From Agromyces mediolanus (GTDB taxonomy: Bacteria > Actinomycetota > Actinomycetes > Actinomycetales > Microbacteriaceae), in NCBI RefSeq assembly GCF_023715325.1, contig NZ_JAMBNX010000003.1, positions 1 to 64,000 on the forward strand: a DNA stretch of 64,000 bases, in the 5' to 3' direction. The notes beneath the pieces are model-generated. The model had not been told where the DNA came from. It ran no database searches and saw only the letters and a program-made list of their open reading frames with translations. This document shows, one piece after another, positions 9,166 to 17,553 of the stretch. Position 1 is the first letter of the stretch; each line of letters starts with the position of its first letter. The position numbers and the translations under genes are program-made.

Positions 9166-10167
9166 GTGAAGAAGATCATCAACGACCCGAAGCGCGTGGT
9201 CGACGAGTCCGTGGCGGGCTTCGCGGCCGCCCACGCCGATCTGGTGCGTGTGGAGTACGACCCGATCTTCGTCGTGCGAGCCGATGCGCCGGTCGCCGGC
9301 AAAGTCGGACTCGTCAGCGGCGGCGGCAGCGGCCACGAGCCGCTGCACGCGGGCTACGTGGGCTACGGCATGCTCGACGCCGCCGTCCCCGGCGCCGTCT
9401 TCACCTCGCCGACGCCCGACCCGATCCTCGCCGCGACGAAAGCGGTCGACGGGGGAGCCGGCGTGCTCCACATCGTGAAGAACTACACGGGCGACGTGCT
9501 GAACTTCGAGACCGCCGCCGATCTGGCCGCGGCCGAGGGCATCGAGGTCCGCGCCGTCGTCACGAACGACGACGTCGCGGTGAAGGACTCGCTGTACACC
9601 GCCGGTCGGCGGGGGGTCGCGGGCACCGTGCTGGTCGAGAAGATCGCCGGCGCTGCCGCGCAGCGGGGCGACTCGCTCGAGCAGGTCGCCGAAATGGCGG
9701 AGCGGGTGAACGCGAACGCCCGCTCGATGGGCCTCGCACTCACGCCCTGCACTGTCCCGCACGCGGGCGAGCCGAGCTTCACGCTCGCCGAGGACGAGAT
9801 CGAGATCGGTATCGGCATCCACGGTGAGCCGGGACGCGAGCGCATCAAACTCGAGCCGGCCGATCGGCTCGTGGATCGGCTGCTCGCCCCCATCCTCGAG
9901 GACCTCCCGTACGCGTCGGGTGAGCGGACGCTCCTCTTCGTCAACGGGATGGGCGGCACGCCGCAGGTGGAGCTCTATCTCGCCTATCGACGGGCAGCCG
10001 AGGCGCTCCGAGAGCGCGGCATCGAGGTCACCCGCTCACTCGTCGGCAACTACATCACCTCGCTCGAGATGCAGGGCATGTCGATCACGCTGCTGAAGCT
10101 CGACGACGAGATGGTCGAGCTCTGGGACGCGCCCGTGCAGACGGCTGCGCTCCGCTGGGGCCGGTAG
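9166..10167 (+). CDS. dhaK: PTS-dependent dihydroxyacetone kinase, DhaK subunit
   Basis: Substrate-binding subunit of 333 aa for dihydroxyacetone kinase. The histidine in GIGIHGEPG is the residue that binds dihydroxyacetone as a hemiaminal, and [15 protein letters not shown] is the family signature near residue 50. GTG start at 9166 with GGGAAGGG upstream. First gene of dhaK-dhaL-dhaM with very short gaps. In PTS-type systems phosphate comes from phosphoenolpyruvate through EI, HPr and DhaM to ADP held by DhaL, not from free ATP. Confidence 0.95.
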   Translation: MKKIINDPKRVVDESVAGFAAAHADLVRVEYDPIFVVRADAPVAGKVGLVSGGGSGHEPLHAGYVGYGMLDAAVPGAVFTSPTPDPILAATKAVDGGAGVLHIVKNYTGDVLNFETAADLAAAEGIEVRAVVTNDDVAVKDSLYTAGRRGVAGTVLVEKIAGAAAQRGDSLEQVAEMAERVNANARSMGLALTPCTVPHAGEPSFTLAEDEIEIGIGIHGEPGRERIKLEPADRLVDRLLAPILEDLPYASGERTLLFVNGMGGTPQVELYLAYRRAAEALRERGIEVTRSLVGNYITSLEMQGMSITLLKLDDEMVELWDAPVQTAALRWGR

Positions 10168-10180
10168 AGAGGGGCTGGAC

Positions 10181-10828
10181 GTGGGGTTGGACATCACCTG
10201 GGCGGTCGACTGGGTGCGCCGGAGCGCGGACACCGTCGCCGAGCATCGCACGAGGCTCATCGCGCTCGATCGGGAGATCGGCGACGGGGACCACGGCGAG
10301 AACCTCGATCGCGGCTTTGAGGCCGTGCTTCCGAAGCTCGACGATCTCGCCGCCGGATCGACACCGGGCGACGTACTGAAACTCGTCGCCACGACGCTGA
10401 TCTCGACGGTCGGCGGCGCGGCGGGGCCGCTGTACGGCACGGCCTACCTCAAGGGCGCGATGGCGGCGGGATCGGCGACGTCGCTCGACGGCCCGGCGAT
10501 CGCGGCGGTGCTCACCGCCGCGCGTGACGGGATCGTCGCGCGCGGCAAGGCCGAGTCCGGCGACAAGACGATGGTGGACGCCTGGACCCCGGCGGTCGAG
10601 GCCGCTGATGCCGCCGCGGACTCCGGGGCCGATGCCCGCACCGTCCTCGAAGCTGCGGCGAGCGCGGCCGAGGCCGGTGCTGAGGCGACTGAGCCGCTCG
10701 TGGCGAGGAAGGGACGAGCGAGCTATCTCGGGGAACGCTCCGCGGGGCATCGCGATCCCGGGGCGGAGTCGACGGCACTGCTGCTGCGCGCTGCGGCGGA
10801 CGCCGCGGACGCGGCGGCGGGGGACTGA
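10181..10828 (+). CDS. dhaL: PTS-dependent dihydroxyacetone kinase, ADP-binding DhaL subunit
   Basis: Nucleotide-binding subunit of 215 aa. The Mg/ADP-coordinating motif REIGDGDHGENLDRG lies near residue 35, and the conserved GGAAGPLYG and SGDKTMVD segments follow. It holds ADP, which DhaM re-phosphorylates and which then phosphorylates dihydroxyacetone on DhaK. GTG start 13 nt after the dhaK stop; dhaM begins 3 nt after its own stop, so the three subunits are made together. The C-terminal end is Ala/Asp rich and variable. Confidence 0.94.
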   Translation: MGLDITWAVDWVRRSADTVAEHRTRLIALDREIGDGDHGENLDRGFEAVLPKLDDLAAGSTPGDVLKLVATTLISTVGGAAGPLYGTAYLKGAMAAGSATSLDGPAIAAVLTAARDGIVARGKAESGDKTMVDAWTPAVEAADAAADSGADARTVLEAAASAAEAGAEATEPLVARKGRASYLGERSAGHRDPGAESTALLLRAAADAADAAAGD

Positions 10829-10831
10829 AGG

Positions 10832-11545
10832 GTGGGCTCCGAGGGTCGAGTGGGCCTCGTCTTCGTCTCGCACTCCGCGAAGATCGCAGAGGGGCTCGTG
10901 GAGTTGGCCGGCCAGATGGCTCCGGAGACGGCGCTCGTCGCCGCCGGCGGAACGGACGACGGGCGGATCGGCACGAGCTTCGACCGTGTGAGCGCGGCGA
11001 TCGCCGAGGCGGATGCCGGGCGCGGCGTCGTCGTGCTCTGCGACCTCGGCTCGGCGATCCTCACCGCGGAGACGGCGCTCGACTTCCTCGACGATGCCGT
11101 ACGCGAACGCGTACACATCGTGGATGCGCCGATCGTCGAGGGCGGCGTGGCGGCGGCGGTGGCGGCGCAGGCGGGAGACGGCCTCGACGCGGTGGCCGCC
11201 GCAGCGCGCAGCGCCGGCGGCGGCGTGCCGGAGCGCGACGAGGCATCCGCTGGTCCTGGGCCGGGACCGGCATCGGAGGCGGGTGTGTCCGGGCCGCGGC
11301 GCACGGTGCGCCTCCGCAATGCGGACGGGCTGCACGCGCGCCCCGCCGCCGAGCTGGTGAAGCTCGCGAGCACCTTCGCTCAACCGGTGACGGTGAACGG
11401 CACCGATGCGAAGAGCCTGCTCGCGATCATGGCGATGGGGCTGACGAAGGGGGCCGAGGTCGTGATCGCGAGCGCGGATCCCGAGGGCGGGCCCGCCGTC
11501 GAAGCCCTCGCCGAGCTCATCGAGTCCGGGTTCGGGGAGGCGTGA
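10832..11545 (+). CDS. dhaM: Dihydroxyacetone kinase phosphotransferase DhaM (EIIA-HPr fusion)
   Basis: Two-domain phosphoryl carrier of 237 aa. Residues about 5-130 form the EIIA-Man-like domain with the active histidine in VFVSHSAKI. After an Ala/Gly/Pro linker, residues about 150-235 form an HPr domain with its own active histidine in LHARPAAELV. E. coli DhaM has a third, EI-like domain that is absent here, so the chain depends on a general EI encoded elsewhere. GTG start right after dhaL. It is the last gene of the operon and faces a convergent SDR gene. Confidence 0.93.
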   Translation: MGSEGRVGLVFVSHSAKIAEGLVELAGQMAPETALVAAGGTDDGRIGTSFDRVSAAIAEADAGRGVVVLCDLGSAILTAETALDFLDDAVRERVHIVDAPIVEGGVAAAVAAQAGDGLDAVAAAARSAGGGVPERDEASAGPGPGPASEAGVSGPRRTVRLRNADGLHARPAAELVKLASTFAQPVTVNGTDAKSLLAIMAMGLTKGAEVVIASADPEGGPAVEALAELIESGFGEA

Positions 11546-11570
11546 CCGGCGGCGTACGCGCCGCGCGGTG

Positions 11571-12335
11571 TCAGTTGCCGCCGCTGATGCGGATGTCCGT
11601 GCCCGTCGTGTAGCTCGAGTCGTCGGACAGCAAGTAGTCGACGGCGCCGGCGATCTCGTGCGGCTCGCCGGCGCGACCCATCGGGATGGATGCCGCGCGC
11701 TCCTCCGGCGCGTTCGGCCGGCCGGCATCCGCGTGGATCTCGGTGCGCGTGGTGCCGGGGGAGACGGTGTTCACGCGCACCCCGGCGCGCGCGAACTCCT
11801 TGGCGGTGCCGAGCGTCAGCACATTCAGGGCGGCCTTGCTCATCGAGTACGGCACGTAGCGGTTCGGGGAGCCGCTCGTCGCGGCGCCGGAGGAGATGTT
11901 CACGATCGAGCCGCCTCGGCCGCCCAGCTCGGTCGACATGTGCCGGATCGCCTGCTGCGTGATGACGAGCGGCGCGAGCACGTTCACGCGGAAGACGAGC
12001 TCGCTCTCCTCGAGCGGCACGTCGAGGAACCCGCCGATCCGTCCCGTGATCCCCGCGTTGTTGACGAGCCCGGTCACGGTGCCGAACTGTTCGATCGCGG
12101 TCGGCACGATCTGTGCGGCCTCGTCGAGGTCGGCCAGGTCGACCTGGAGGAGTTCGACCCGGGCGCCGGTGTCGCGGAGGCGTGAAGCGAGCTCCTGCGC
12201 CTCGGTCGCGCGCGTGCGATAGGTGAGCAGAAGCGCGTGACCCTTCCCCGCGAGCCGCTCAGCGATGGCCCGGCCGATCCCGCGGCTGCCGCCGGTGATG
12301 ATGGTCGCAGGGGTCGTGGTGGCGTCGGACGTCAT
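11571..12335 (-). CDS. SDR-family NAD(P)-dependent oxidoreductase
   Basis: Classical short-chain dehydrogenase of 254 aa. The dinucleotide loop is GGSRGIGRA (residues about 14-22), NNAG is present, the catalytic Tyr-Lys pair is YSMSK, and the upstream catalytic Ser sits in VNISSG. The N-terminus starts TIITGGSRG, which does not decide between NADH and NADPH. Substrate is not deducible from sequence. It is convergent with dhaM and divergent from the small gene at 12398, sharing a 62-bp intergenic stretch. A general 3-oxoacyl- or sugar-type SDR role is possible. Confidence 0.85.
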   Translation of the reverse strand: MTSDATTTPATIITGGSRGIGRAIAERLAGKGHALLLTYRTRATEAQELASRLRDTGARVELLQVDLADLDEAAQIVPTAIEQFGTVTGLVNNAGITGRIGGFLDVPLEESELVFRVNVLAPLVITQQAIRHMSTELGGRGGSIVNISSGAATSGSPNRYVPYSMSKAALNVLTLGTAKEFARAGVRVNTVSPGTTRTEIHADAGRPNAPEERAASIPMGRAGEPHEIAGAVDYLLSDDSSYTTGTDIRISGGN

Positions 12336-12397
12336 GCGTCCAGCCTAGGCAGCGCGGCGGGGTGGCGGCGCGCGGCGTCGAGGCGTAGCATCCGGCC

Positions 12398-12736
12398 ATG
12401 GCACGCGACGCAGCGAGCCGCCCAGGCGACGGCAACGCTTTCACCAGGTTCTTCGATCGAGTGGATTCCGCGCTCGAGCCGATCTTCGGCGCCCCGCTCG
12501 CGACCGGCGGCCTCGAGCAGGAAGATGCCGCCGAGCTCCGGACCCGACCGTGTCCGGTCTGCGGTCATGCGATCTTCGAGCACACCTTCGACGATCTCTC
12601 GGGCAACATCGTCATGACGTGCCCTACGTCTGAGCGTCTGCCCGAGCGGGCGACGACCGGGCCGCTGAACGAGCTGGGGATGCCGGCGCACGGTCGCCGG
12701 CTGGAGCGCTACGAGCAGCGCGCCTCGGCGGGATGA
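12398..12736 (+). CDS. Small conserved hypothetical protein with CxxC motif
   Basis: A 112 aa protein with no membrane segment. A single CPVCGH motif near residue 52 and a further Cys in VMTCP about 20 residues on suggest a small metal-binding or redox knuckle, but the set is incomplete for a standard zinc ribbon. The N-terminal part (FTRFFDRVDSALEPIFGAPL) could be an amphipathic helix. ATG start, divergent from the SDR. I do not recognise the family. The frame looks coding, since codon third positions are GC-rich. Confidence 0.65.
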   Translation: MARDAASRPGDGNAFTRFFDRVDSALEPIFGAPLATGGLEQEDAAELRTRPCPVCGHAIFEHTFDDLSGNIVMTCPTSERLPERATTGPLNELGMPAHGRRLERYEQRASAG

Positions 12737-12827
12737 ACGGTCGCGCGCTGCGCGGACGCCATGGGTTGCGGATTCGAACCTCCGTTTCGCACGTCGACGT
12801 GTCCGTGGCCGGTGCTTCACTGGCGAC

Positions 12828-13334
12828 ATGACTGAGGTGCGACTCCAACGCTGGTCGGATGGCGATCTCGCCACGCTGCAGCGCAGCAACACGACCGAGA
12901 TGACCGCCCACCTGGGCGGACCTGAGGCGCCCGAGGCTGTTGAGCGACGTCATGCGCGGTACCTGGGGGAGTGGCGCGACGGCACCGCCCGCATGTTCCG
13001 CATCGTCGTCGCCGGGCACCCGGAGGGGGTCGGGTCCATCGGCTATTGGCCGCACGATCACCACGGGGAGGCGGCCGTCGAGGCAGGTTGGGCCGTCGAG
13101 TCGGCGCATCAGGGGCGCGGTATCGCGACGGCTGCGCTCCGCGCGCTCATCGCCGAGGTGCGACGGCACCATCCTGCGATCGCGATCTATGCGTACCCGC
13201 GGCTGACGAACGAGGCATCCGGTGCGATCTGCCGCAAGGCGGGGTTCGAGCTCGCCGGAGTGGAAGCGTTCGAGTACCCCCGTGGGCACGTCGAAGATTC
13301 GGCGGTCTGGGTGTTCCGGAGCCCAGCTGTGTGA
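12828..13334 (+). CDS. GNAT-family N-acetyltransferase
   Basis: GCN5-related acetyltransferase of 168 aa. The acetyl-CoA pyrophosphate loop is clear in AHQGRGIATAAL (about residues 95-106), followed by the second conserved stretch TNEASGAICRKAGFE. It resembles the RimJ/RimL-like branch that acetylates small molecules or proteins; the substrate is unknown. ATG start. A second GNAT begins 10 nt after its stop, so the two are probably co-transcribed, either as partners or as an old duplication now strongly diverged. Confidence 0.85.
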   Translation: MTEVRLQRWSDGDLATLQRSNTTEMTAHLGGPEAPEAVERRHARYLGEWRDGTARMFRIVVAGHPEGVGSIGYWPHDHHGEAAVEAGWAVESAHQGRGIATAALRALIAEVRRHHPAIAIYAYPRLTNEASGAICRKAGFELAGVEAFEYPRGHVEDSAVWVFRSPAV

Positions 13335-13344
13335 CGATGAGGCG

Positions 13345-13863
13345 ATGAGCGCGGTGACAGTGCGGGCGATGACGCCCGAGGAGTACGAGGCCTGGCAGTC
13401 GACGATCGCAGGCGAGTACGCGGCCGAGCAGGTGGCCAGTGGCGCCTGGTCTGCAGACGGTTCGGTCGAGCGTGCCCGTGCGGAGAATAGCGTCCGATTG
13501 CCGGAGGGCTCTGAGACACCTCGCATGCTGCTCCTGCGCGGTGTGGACGAACTCGGCGAGCCGGTGGGGCGCGCCTGGGTCGGTCTCGACCACCCGCGGG
13601 GCGCGCCTGGCGTCGCCTTCCTGTACGACTTCGAGATCGTGGAGGGGCGACGTGGCTCTGGCCTCGGACGCGCGCTGCTCGCGGCGGTCGAGGAGGCGGC
13701 GCTCGCGGCCGGGGCCGAAGCGCTCGAGCTCAACGTCTTCGGCAGCAATACTGCGGCGATCGGGCTGTACTCGTCGAGCGGGTACGCGGTGACCACCCAG
13801 CAGATGCGGAAGCCGCTCGGGGAGCGGGGACCGCGCGGGATCAGCGGGCAGCCGACGGTCTGA
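13345..13863 (+). CDS. GNAT-family N-acetyltransferase
   Basis: Second acetyltransferase in tandem, 172 aa. The acetyl-CoA loop is RRGSGLGRALL, and the terminal NVFGSNTAAIGLYSSSGY stretch is the usual GNAT C-terminal core. The ATG at 13345 follows GAGG; the frame extends upstream into the preceding gene without a better start. Two terminator-type hairpins follow it (13878-13900, 13956-13989). Substrate unknown. It shares only fold-level similarity with its neighbour. Confidence 0.85.
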   Translation: MSAVTVRAMTPEEYEAWQSTIAGEYAAEQVASGAWSADGSVERARAENSVRLPEGSETPRMLLLRGVDELGEPVGRAWVGLDHPRGAPGVAFLYDFEIVEGRRGSGLGRALLAAVEEAALAAGAEALELNVFGSNTAAIGLYSSSGYAVTTQQMRKPLGERGPRGISGQPTV

Positions 13864-13877
13864 GAATGAACCGCTGA

Positions 13878-13900
13878 GACGGCGCGCCAGGCGCGCCGTC
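13878..13900 (+). terminator. Terminator hairpin after the GNAT pair
   Basis: A perfect 10-bp GC-rich stem (GACGGCGCGC and its complement) with a 3-nt loop begins 15 nt after the second GNAT stop. Confidence 0.6.
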
Positions 13901-13955
13901 GCGATCAGCCGCAGTGAGCCAGGCGGCTTGGGGGAAGCACTCCGAGGTCGGTTCA

Positions 13956-13989
13956 TGTGCGGCGAGGCGCCGAGGCGCCTCGCCGCACA
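13956..13989. terminator. Long terminator hairpin between GNAT and surface-protein genes
   Basis: Two 16-nt arms (TGTGCGGCGAGGCGCC and complement) are perfectly complementary around a 2-nt centre. The hairpin sits directly after the stop codon of the minus-strand surface protein and can act in both directions. Confidence 0.7.
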
Positions 13990-13995
13990 GGAGAG

Positions 13996-16059
13996 CTACT
14001 TCCGCACGGACGACGCCCTGCGCCGGTGGCGCGCCAGGACCATCGCGGTGCCGCCGACCACCAGCAGCAGGACTGCTGGGACCACGAACGCCGCGACGAG
14101 CGTGCCGGTCTCCGCGAGATCGCTGGTGGGGGCTCCGGAGTGGCCGCCCGCTGAAGAAGTCGGCGGCGGGGGAGTGCTGGCCGGCTGGGAACTGGTCGGG
14201 TTCTCGAGGGCGACCTCGACCGTCGTGCTCCCAGCGATGGTGATGGTCGCCCCAGCCTCCGAGGGAGTGACCCCCGCCCCGCTGAACCGTGCACCGAGGT
14301 ATTCGACGCCATCGATCGGGCTGGGCGTTTCCTCCGTGAGCGTGACCACCGTGCCGGCGGGGATGCCGTCGACGTGCTCGGTGGCGCCGTCCTGCAGGCG
14401 GAGCGTGCCGACGGTGGGGGTGCCGTTCAGTTCGTAGACGTAGTCGACGCGGTACTCGGTGTCCGCGGGAATCAGTGGTGCTCCATCGCCGGTGACGTGC
14501 TTCGTGATGGCGAATCCACCGAGCTCGGCCGTTGCAGTGTTCGCCACCTCGATGGTCACATCGCGGTCGCCCGGGACCTCGACCGCGCGGGGTGTTCCGT
14601 CGAGGAGGTAGCCGTTCGGGGCGGTGATCTCGATGAGCTGGTACGAGCCGGGGGAGAGGTCCGTGGCGATCGCATCGCCCGATGCGTCCGTGGTCAGCGT
14701 AGCGACCGTCACCCCTTCGGCATCATGGAGTTCGAACACGGCGCCGGCGAGGGACTTGGCCGCATCGTCGGCATCCCGCTTGTGCACGCGGAGGGAGCCC
14801 GTCGTGGTTTGCGCGATCCTCGCGGTGGCGCTGGAGCGCTTATCGCCGATCTGGATGAGTCCCTGACATGCGGGATCGCCCGAGTAGAGGGCGGCGTCGC
14901 CGTCCGCCAGGTAGGCGATGCTGATCCCGAGCATGGCGGTGGTGTCGGCAGCCTGGCCCTCGAGGCACACGTTCGCGGTGTTCACCGCTGCGGGGTTCGG
15001 GAAGTAGAGGAAGCGCCCGTCGATGATGGCGCCGCTCGTGTCGTCCGCGCAGAGCGACGCGCTTTGGCCGGCGGGGACATCGAGGTTGACCTGATCGGTG
15101 GAGATCGTGATCGTGAACGGGATCCGCTGGCCATCGGCGACGGGACCGCTCGGCCCGCTGATCTCGATGGAGGGCAGCTCCGCCGCGGCGTCGACGGACA
15201 CGGCCGCCCAGTTGTTGTTCGTCGGGCTTGCTGCGTCGCCGTCCGCTGCGAGTCGCTTCCAGGCCGGCGAGAGCACGCGGTCTCCGCCGTCGTTCGTGTA
15301 CACATTCGTCGGGGTCTTGGTGCGCGAGAGGTCGATGGGACAGTGGTCCCACGTCGTCTTCGCGCCCCCGGTCGTCGGCACATACGCTCCGTTGTACGGC
15401 TCGAAGCCGGGGGTCGCGCCGTCCGGGATCTGGTTCGCCACGCACCAGATGGCCCAGGCCAGCGACTGCCGATCGGCCGACCCACCGGTGCCGGCGTGGG
15501 TTGCGAGCCAGTTGATCTGCGCGTAGCGCACCGCAGTCAGGGGTGTCGTGTCGTTCGTGAACGCCGGAGTCACCGCACCGGTCTGGGAGTTCACCGGAAC
15601 GCTCGCGACCCGCTGATACACCGATGTGCTGCAGACCTTGAGATTGTGATTCAGGCAGTACGACCACTCCGGGGACGTGATCGTCCCGTTGGACTTCACG
15701 CCGGTGCATTGCGGTGCACCGATCGTCGAGCCGTCGATCGGCCGTCCAGTCCAGGTCGAGGTCGCGGCATCGTAGAAGTTGAGCTGGTCCGGTTCGGAGC
15801 CGTGCAGCGTGACGACGGCGCCTTCGGGTACCGAGGCGAGCCACGTCGGATCCACGTACACGGTCGGCGAAGCGCCGTCGCCGAGTTCGCATCCGGTGAC
15901 CTCGAGAAAGCTCGCGGGTGGCGGCGCCGCGGTGGCGGAGGACGCCACCCCGATCGCGGGGATCAACGCCGCGACGAGCGCGGCGATGCAGAGGGCCCAT
16001 CGTGGGCGCCCACGTACCGCGGGCGGGCGGGCAGGGGTGGTGTGAGAGTTCTTGGGCAT
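13996..16059 (-). CDS. Sortase-anchored surface protein with TQxA-like, SpaA-like and DUF5979 domains
   Basis: Exported cell-wall protein of 687 aa. A signal peptide covers about residues 1-44. About residues 45-270 resemble a TQxA/thioester domain: SYCLNHN carries the Cys, and INWLATHAG...SLAWAIW matches the helix that normally carries the Gln, but Ala stands at the Gln position. A SpaA/Cna-B-like domain follows (about 430-520; Lys in RVHKRD, Glu in IEITAP, Asn in VEVANT, the usual isopeptide set), then a DUF5979-like repeat (about 525-635), a Pro/Ser linker, and an LAETG sorting signal with helix and basic tail at 648-687. The ATG at 16059 has GAGGAG upstream. Likely an adhesin or wall protein attached by a class E sortase encoded elsewhere. 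Confidence 0.85.
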   Translation of the reverse strand: MPKNSHTTPARPPAVRGRPRWALCIAALVAALIPAIGVASSATAAPPPASFLEVTGCELGDGASPTVYVDPTWLASVPEGAVVTLHGSEPDQLNFYDAATSTWTGRPIDGSTIGAPQCTGVKSNGTITSPEWSYCLNHNLKVCSTSVYQRVASVPVNSQTGAVTPAFTNDTTPLTAVRYAQINWLATHAGTGGSADRQSLAWAIWCVANQIPDGATPGFEPYNGAYVPTTGGAKTTWDHCPIDLSRTKTPTNVYTNDGGDRVLSPAWKRLAADGDAASPTNNNWAAVSVDAAAELPSIEISGPSGPVADGQRIPFTITISTDQVNLDVPAGQSASLCADDTSGAIIDGRFLYFPNPAAVNTANVCLEGQAADTTAMLGISIAYLADGDAALYSGDPACQGLIQIGDKRSSATARIAQTTTGSLRVHKRDADDAAKSLAGAVFELHDAEGVTVATLTTDASGDAIATDLSPGSYQLIEITAPNGYLLDGTPRAVEVPGDRDVTIEVANTATAELGGFAITKHVTGDGAPLIPADTEYRVDYVYELNGTPTVGTLRLQDGATEHVDGIPAGTVVTLTEETPSPIDGVEYLGARFSGAGVTPSEAGATITIAGSTTVEVALENPTSSQPASTPPPPTSSAGGHSGAPTSDLAETGTLVAAFVVPAVLLLVVGGTAMVLARHRRRASSVRK

Positions 16060-16675
16060 GGCTGCGGAGCTCCTCGGGATGGATCGGGTCCTTCCAAGAC
16101 ACCACTTCAGGAGCCACCGCTCTTGCACCGGGGTGCGCGCTCAGTGGGCCGATGGTCCGATGTGCGCTCGCCGGCCGAGGACTTAAGTACCGTCGGCCGA
16201 TGACTCGACGTCCGCGATCGGGCACTCAGTATCGAAGACAACGCCGCCTCGGTCGGGTGAGGTCAGTCGTTCGACGAGTTCCGAGCGCCGATGATGCCCA
16301 TCCAGGACCCGATCCTGGATGGGCATCGGTGCCGGCGGAGCGGCACTGGTCGCAGCAGGCGACAGCCGGCGTCCCAGAGCGGGACTGGAGCCGGCGGCTG
16401 CTCGAGAAACCCGAATCTCGGTCAGCCGCACACCAAGCTACGAGCGACATCGCCCGGGGGTGGACCAAGGTCGACAGCTCTACGTACCCGGCGGGCTGGT
16501 TTGCGTGGAGTTCGCGGTGCGCTTGAGAACGTGGCACACCGCCCGGATGCGTACTGCACCTTGTCGGCCGGATACTGAGGTCCTGAGTGAGGGGCGGGTG
16601 GGGGAGCGGGCGCCCCGTAGCCTTCGACGTCAGATCGCCGTTTTCATGGCGACGTTGATGAAAGGACGCTCCTCG
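16060..16675. other. Non-coding stretch upstream of the surface-protein gene
   Basis: About 600 bp without a convincing gene. The part next to 16060 must hold the surface-protein promoter. A perfect 15-bp-stem palindrome lies at 16293-16327. Open frames here lack ribosome sites and recognisable content and look like random GC-rich frames. Confidence 0.6.
16293..16327. terminator. Isolated perfect 15-bp palindromic hairpin
   Basis: The arms GATGCCCATCCAGGA and TCCTGGATGGGCATC pair perfectly around a 5-nt loop. It has the shape of a terminator but follows no gene on either strand. It may be the remains of a deleted gene or a protein-binding palindrome. Confidence 0.45.
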
Positions 16676-16747
16676 ATGTCGGACCAGTTGCGTGTGAAAG
16701 ACGGACGGCACGATCGCTCTCCCTTTGCTGTGCGGCTCGTCAAGTGA
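16676..16747 (+). CDS. Possible 23-aa leader ORF coupled to the split-barrel gene
   Basis: A short ORF (begins MSDQLRVKDG, ends FAVRLVK) with AAAGGA ten bases before its ATG. Its stop overlaps the GTG of the next gene as GTGA, the coupling arrangement seen elsewhere in this window. It could be a translated leader or simply the tail of a degraded gene. No family recognised. Confidence 0.35.
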   Translation: MSDQLRVKDGRHDRSPFAVRLVK

Positions 16748-17172
16748 CCGCGTCCGATACCGCAGTCCAGCTCGGCGAGATCCTGCATCTCGTCGTGGCG
16801 AACCCTCTCGGGGTGATCGCCACGACCAGCGCAGAGGGCCCCGAGGCGGCGCTGGTGAGCGTCGCACCGACGCCCGCGGGCGAGTTGATCGTGAAGACCC
16901 GCGCTGATTCGCGCAAGGTGGCGAATCTCGAACGCGATCCGCGCGTCGCTGTCGTCATCGGATGCAGCGGCGGATCGTCGCTCCAGATCGAGGGCACGGC
17001 AGCCGTCGTGACCGACGCGGAAACGGATGAGGAGTACCATCGGCGATTCTCCAGGGGAGTGCGAGGAGGGGAGCAGGTCTACCTCAGGATCCGACCTGAT
17101 TGGGTTCGCACCTGCGATCTGGCGACCGCACCGCCGACCGTCCGGGAGGGGCCGTTCCCCATCCCGGACTAG
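16744..17172 (+). CDS. Pyridoxamine 5'-phosphate oxidase-like FMN split-barrel protein
   Basis: A 142 aa split beta-barrel protein of the PNPOx-like superfamily. The pattern LGVIATTSAEGPEAALVSV...KVANLERDPRVAVVIG matches the strand-turn-strand and cofactor-contact regions of these enzymes. Such small members bind FMN or F420 and reduce diverse substrates; true pyridoxal synthesis is unlikely at this length. GTG start at 16744, overlapping a short upstream ORF by 4 nt. The gene stands alone and no substrate can be proposed. Confidence 0.75.
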   Translation: MTASDTAVQLGEILHLVVANPLGVIATTSAEGPEAALVSVAPTPAGELIVKTRADSRKVANLERDPRVAVVIGCSGGSSLQIEGTAAVVTDAETDEEYHRRFSRGVRGGEQVYLRIRPDWVRTCDLATAPPTVREGPFPIPD

Positions 17173-17197
17173 GGCCGCGTACCCGGCGCGAGCCGAG

Positions 17198-17377
17198 TCA
17201 TCCGCGCGACGAACCGATGAACGCGAGCGCAAGACTCATCAGCGGAAGCAGCGCGGACATCGCCGAAAGCACCACCGCCGCGACGCCGAGCACCGCGACG
17301 AGCACCAGCGTCGCCGCCCAGTCAGCGGCGCGATGCCACGATCGGCGCTCGTACGGTGCGGAAGCGAGTGACTTCAT
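17198..17377 (-). CDS. Small two-helix membrane protein
   Basis: A 59 aa hypothetical protein. After a basic N-terminus (SAPYERRSWHRAADW) two hydrophobic segments follow (AATLVLVAVLGVAAVVLSAM and ALLPLMSLALAFIG). The start at 17377 is well supported by GAAGGAG at ideal spacing; an upstream extension of the frame lacks one. It is divergent from the first metal-sensor gene, 185 bp away, so it could share that control region. Function unknown. Confidence 0.65.
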   Translation of the reverse strand: MKSLASAPYERRSWHRAADWAATLVLVAVLGVAAVVLSAMSALLPLMSLALAFIGSSRG

Positions 17378-17553
17378 CGTGCTCCTTCGATCTGGACGTA
17401 CGCACGCTCCCACGTGCTCCCGCACAGCTGCGTACTGATCGACGAAGCACCAGTGGATGAGGCGTGCCAGTTCGGTATCCAGCCGGATGATCCGTTCTTC
17501 CGGATTTCACGCTTGTCAGCGCAGGTTTGCGGTCTGGCCCGCTTTAATGTAAG

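Noticed and set aside
12760-12795. tRNA T-arm-like fragment (GGTTCGAATCC on the minus strand) suggesting an attachment-site remnant
   Set aside because: The stem does not pair over five bases, and no acceptor or anticodon arm or neighbouring integrase is present. Probably chance.
16226-16867. Long open frames on both strands of the 16.1-16.9 kb gap
   Set aside because: Composition is Arg/Ser/Pro rich, there are no ribosome sites or family signals, and the frames run through a perfect hairpin and a better-supported gene.
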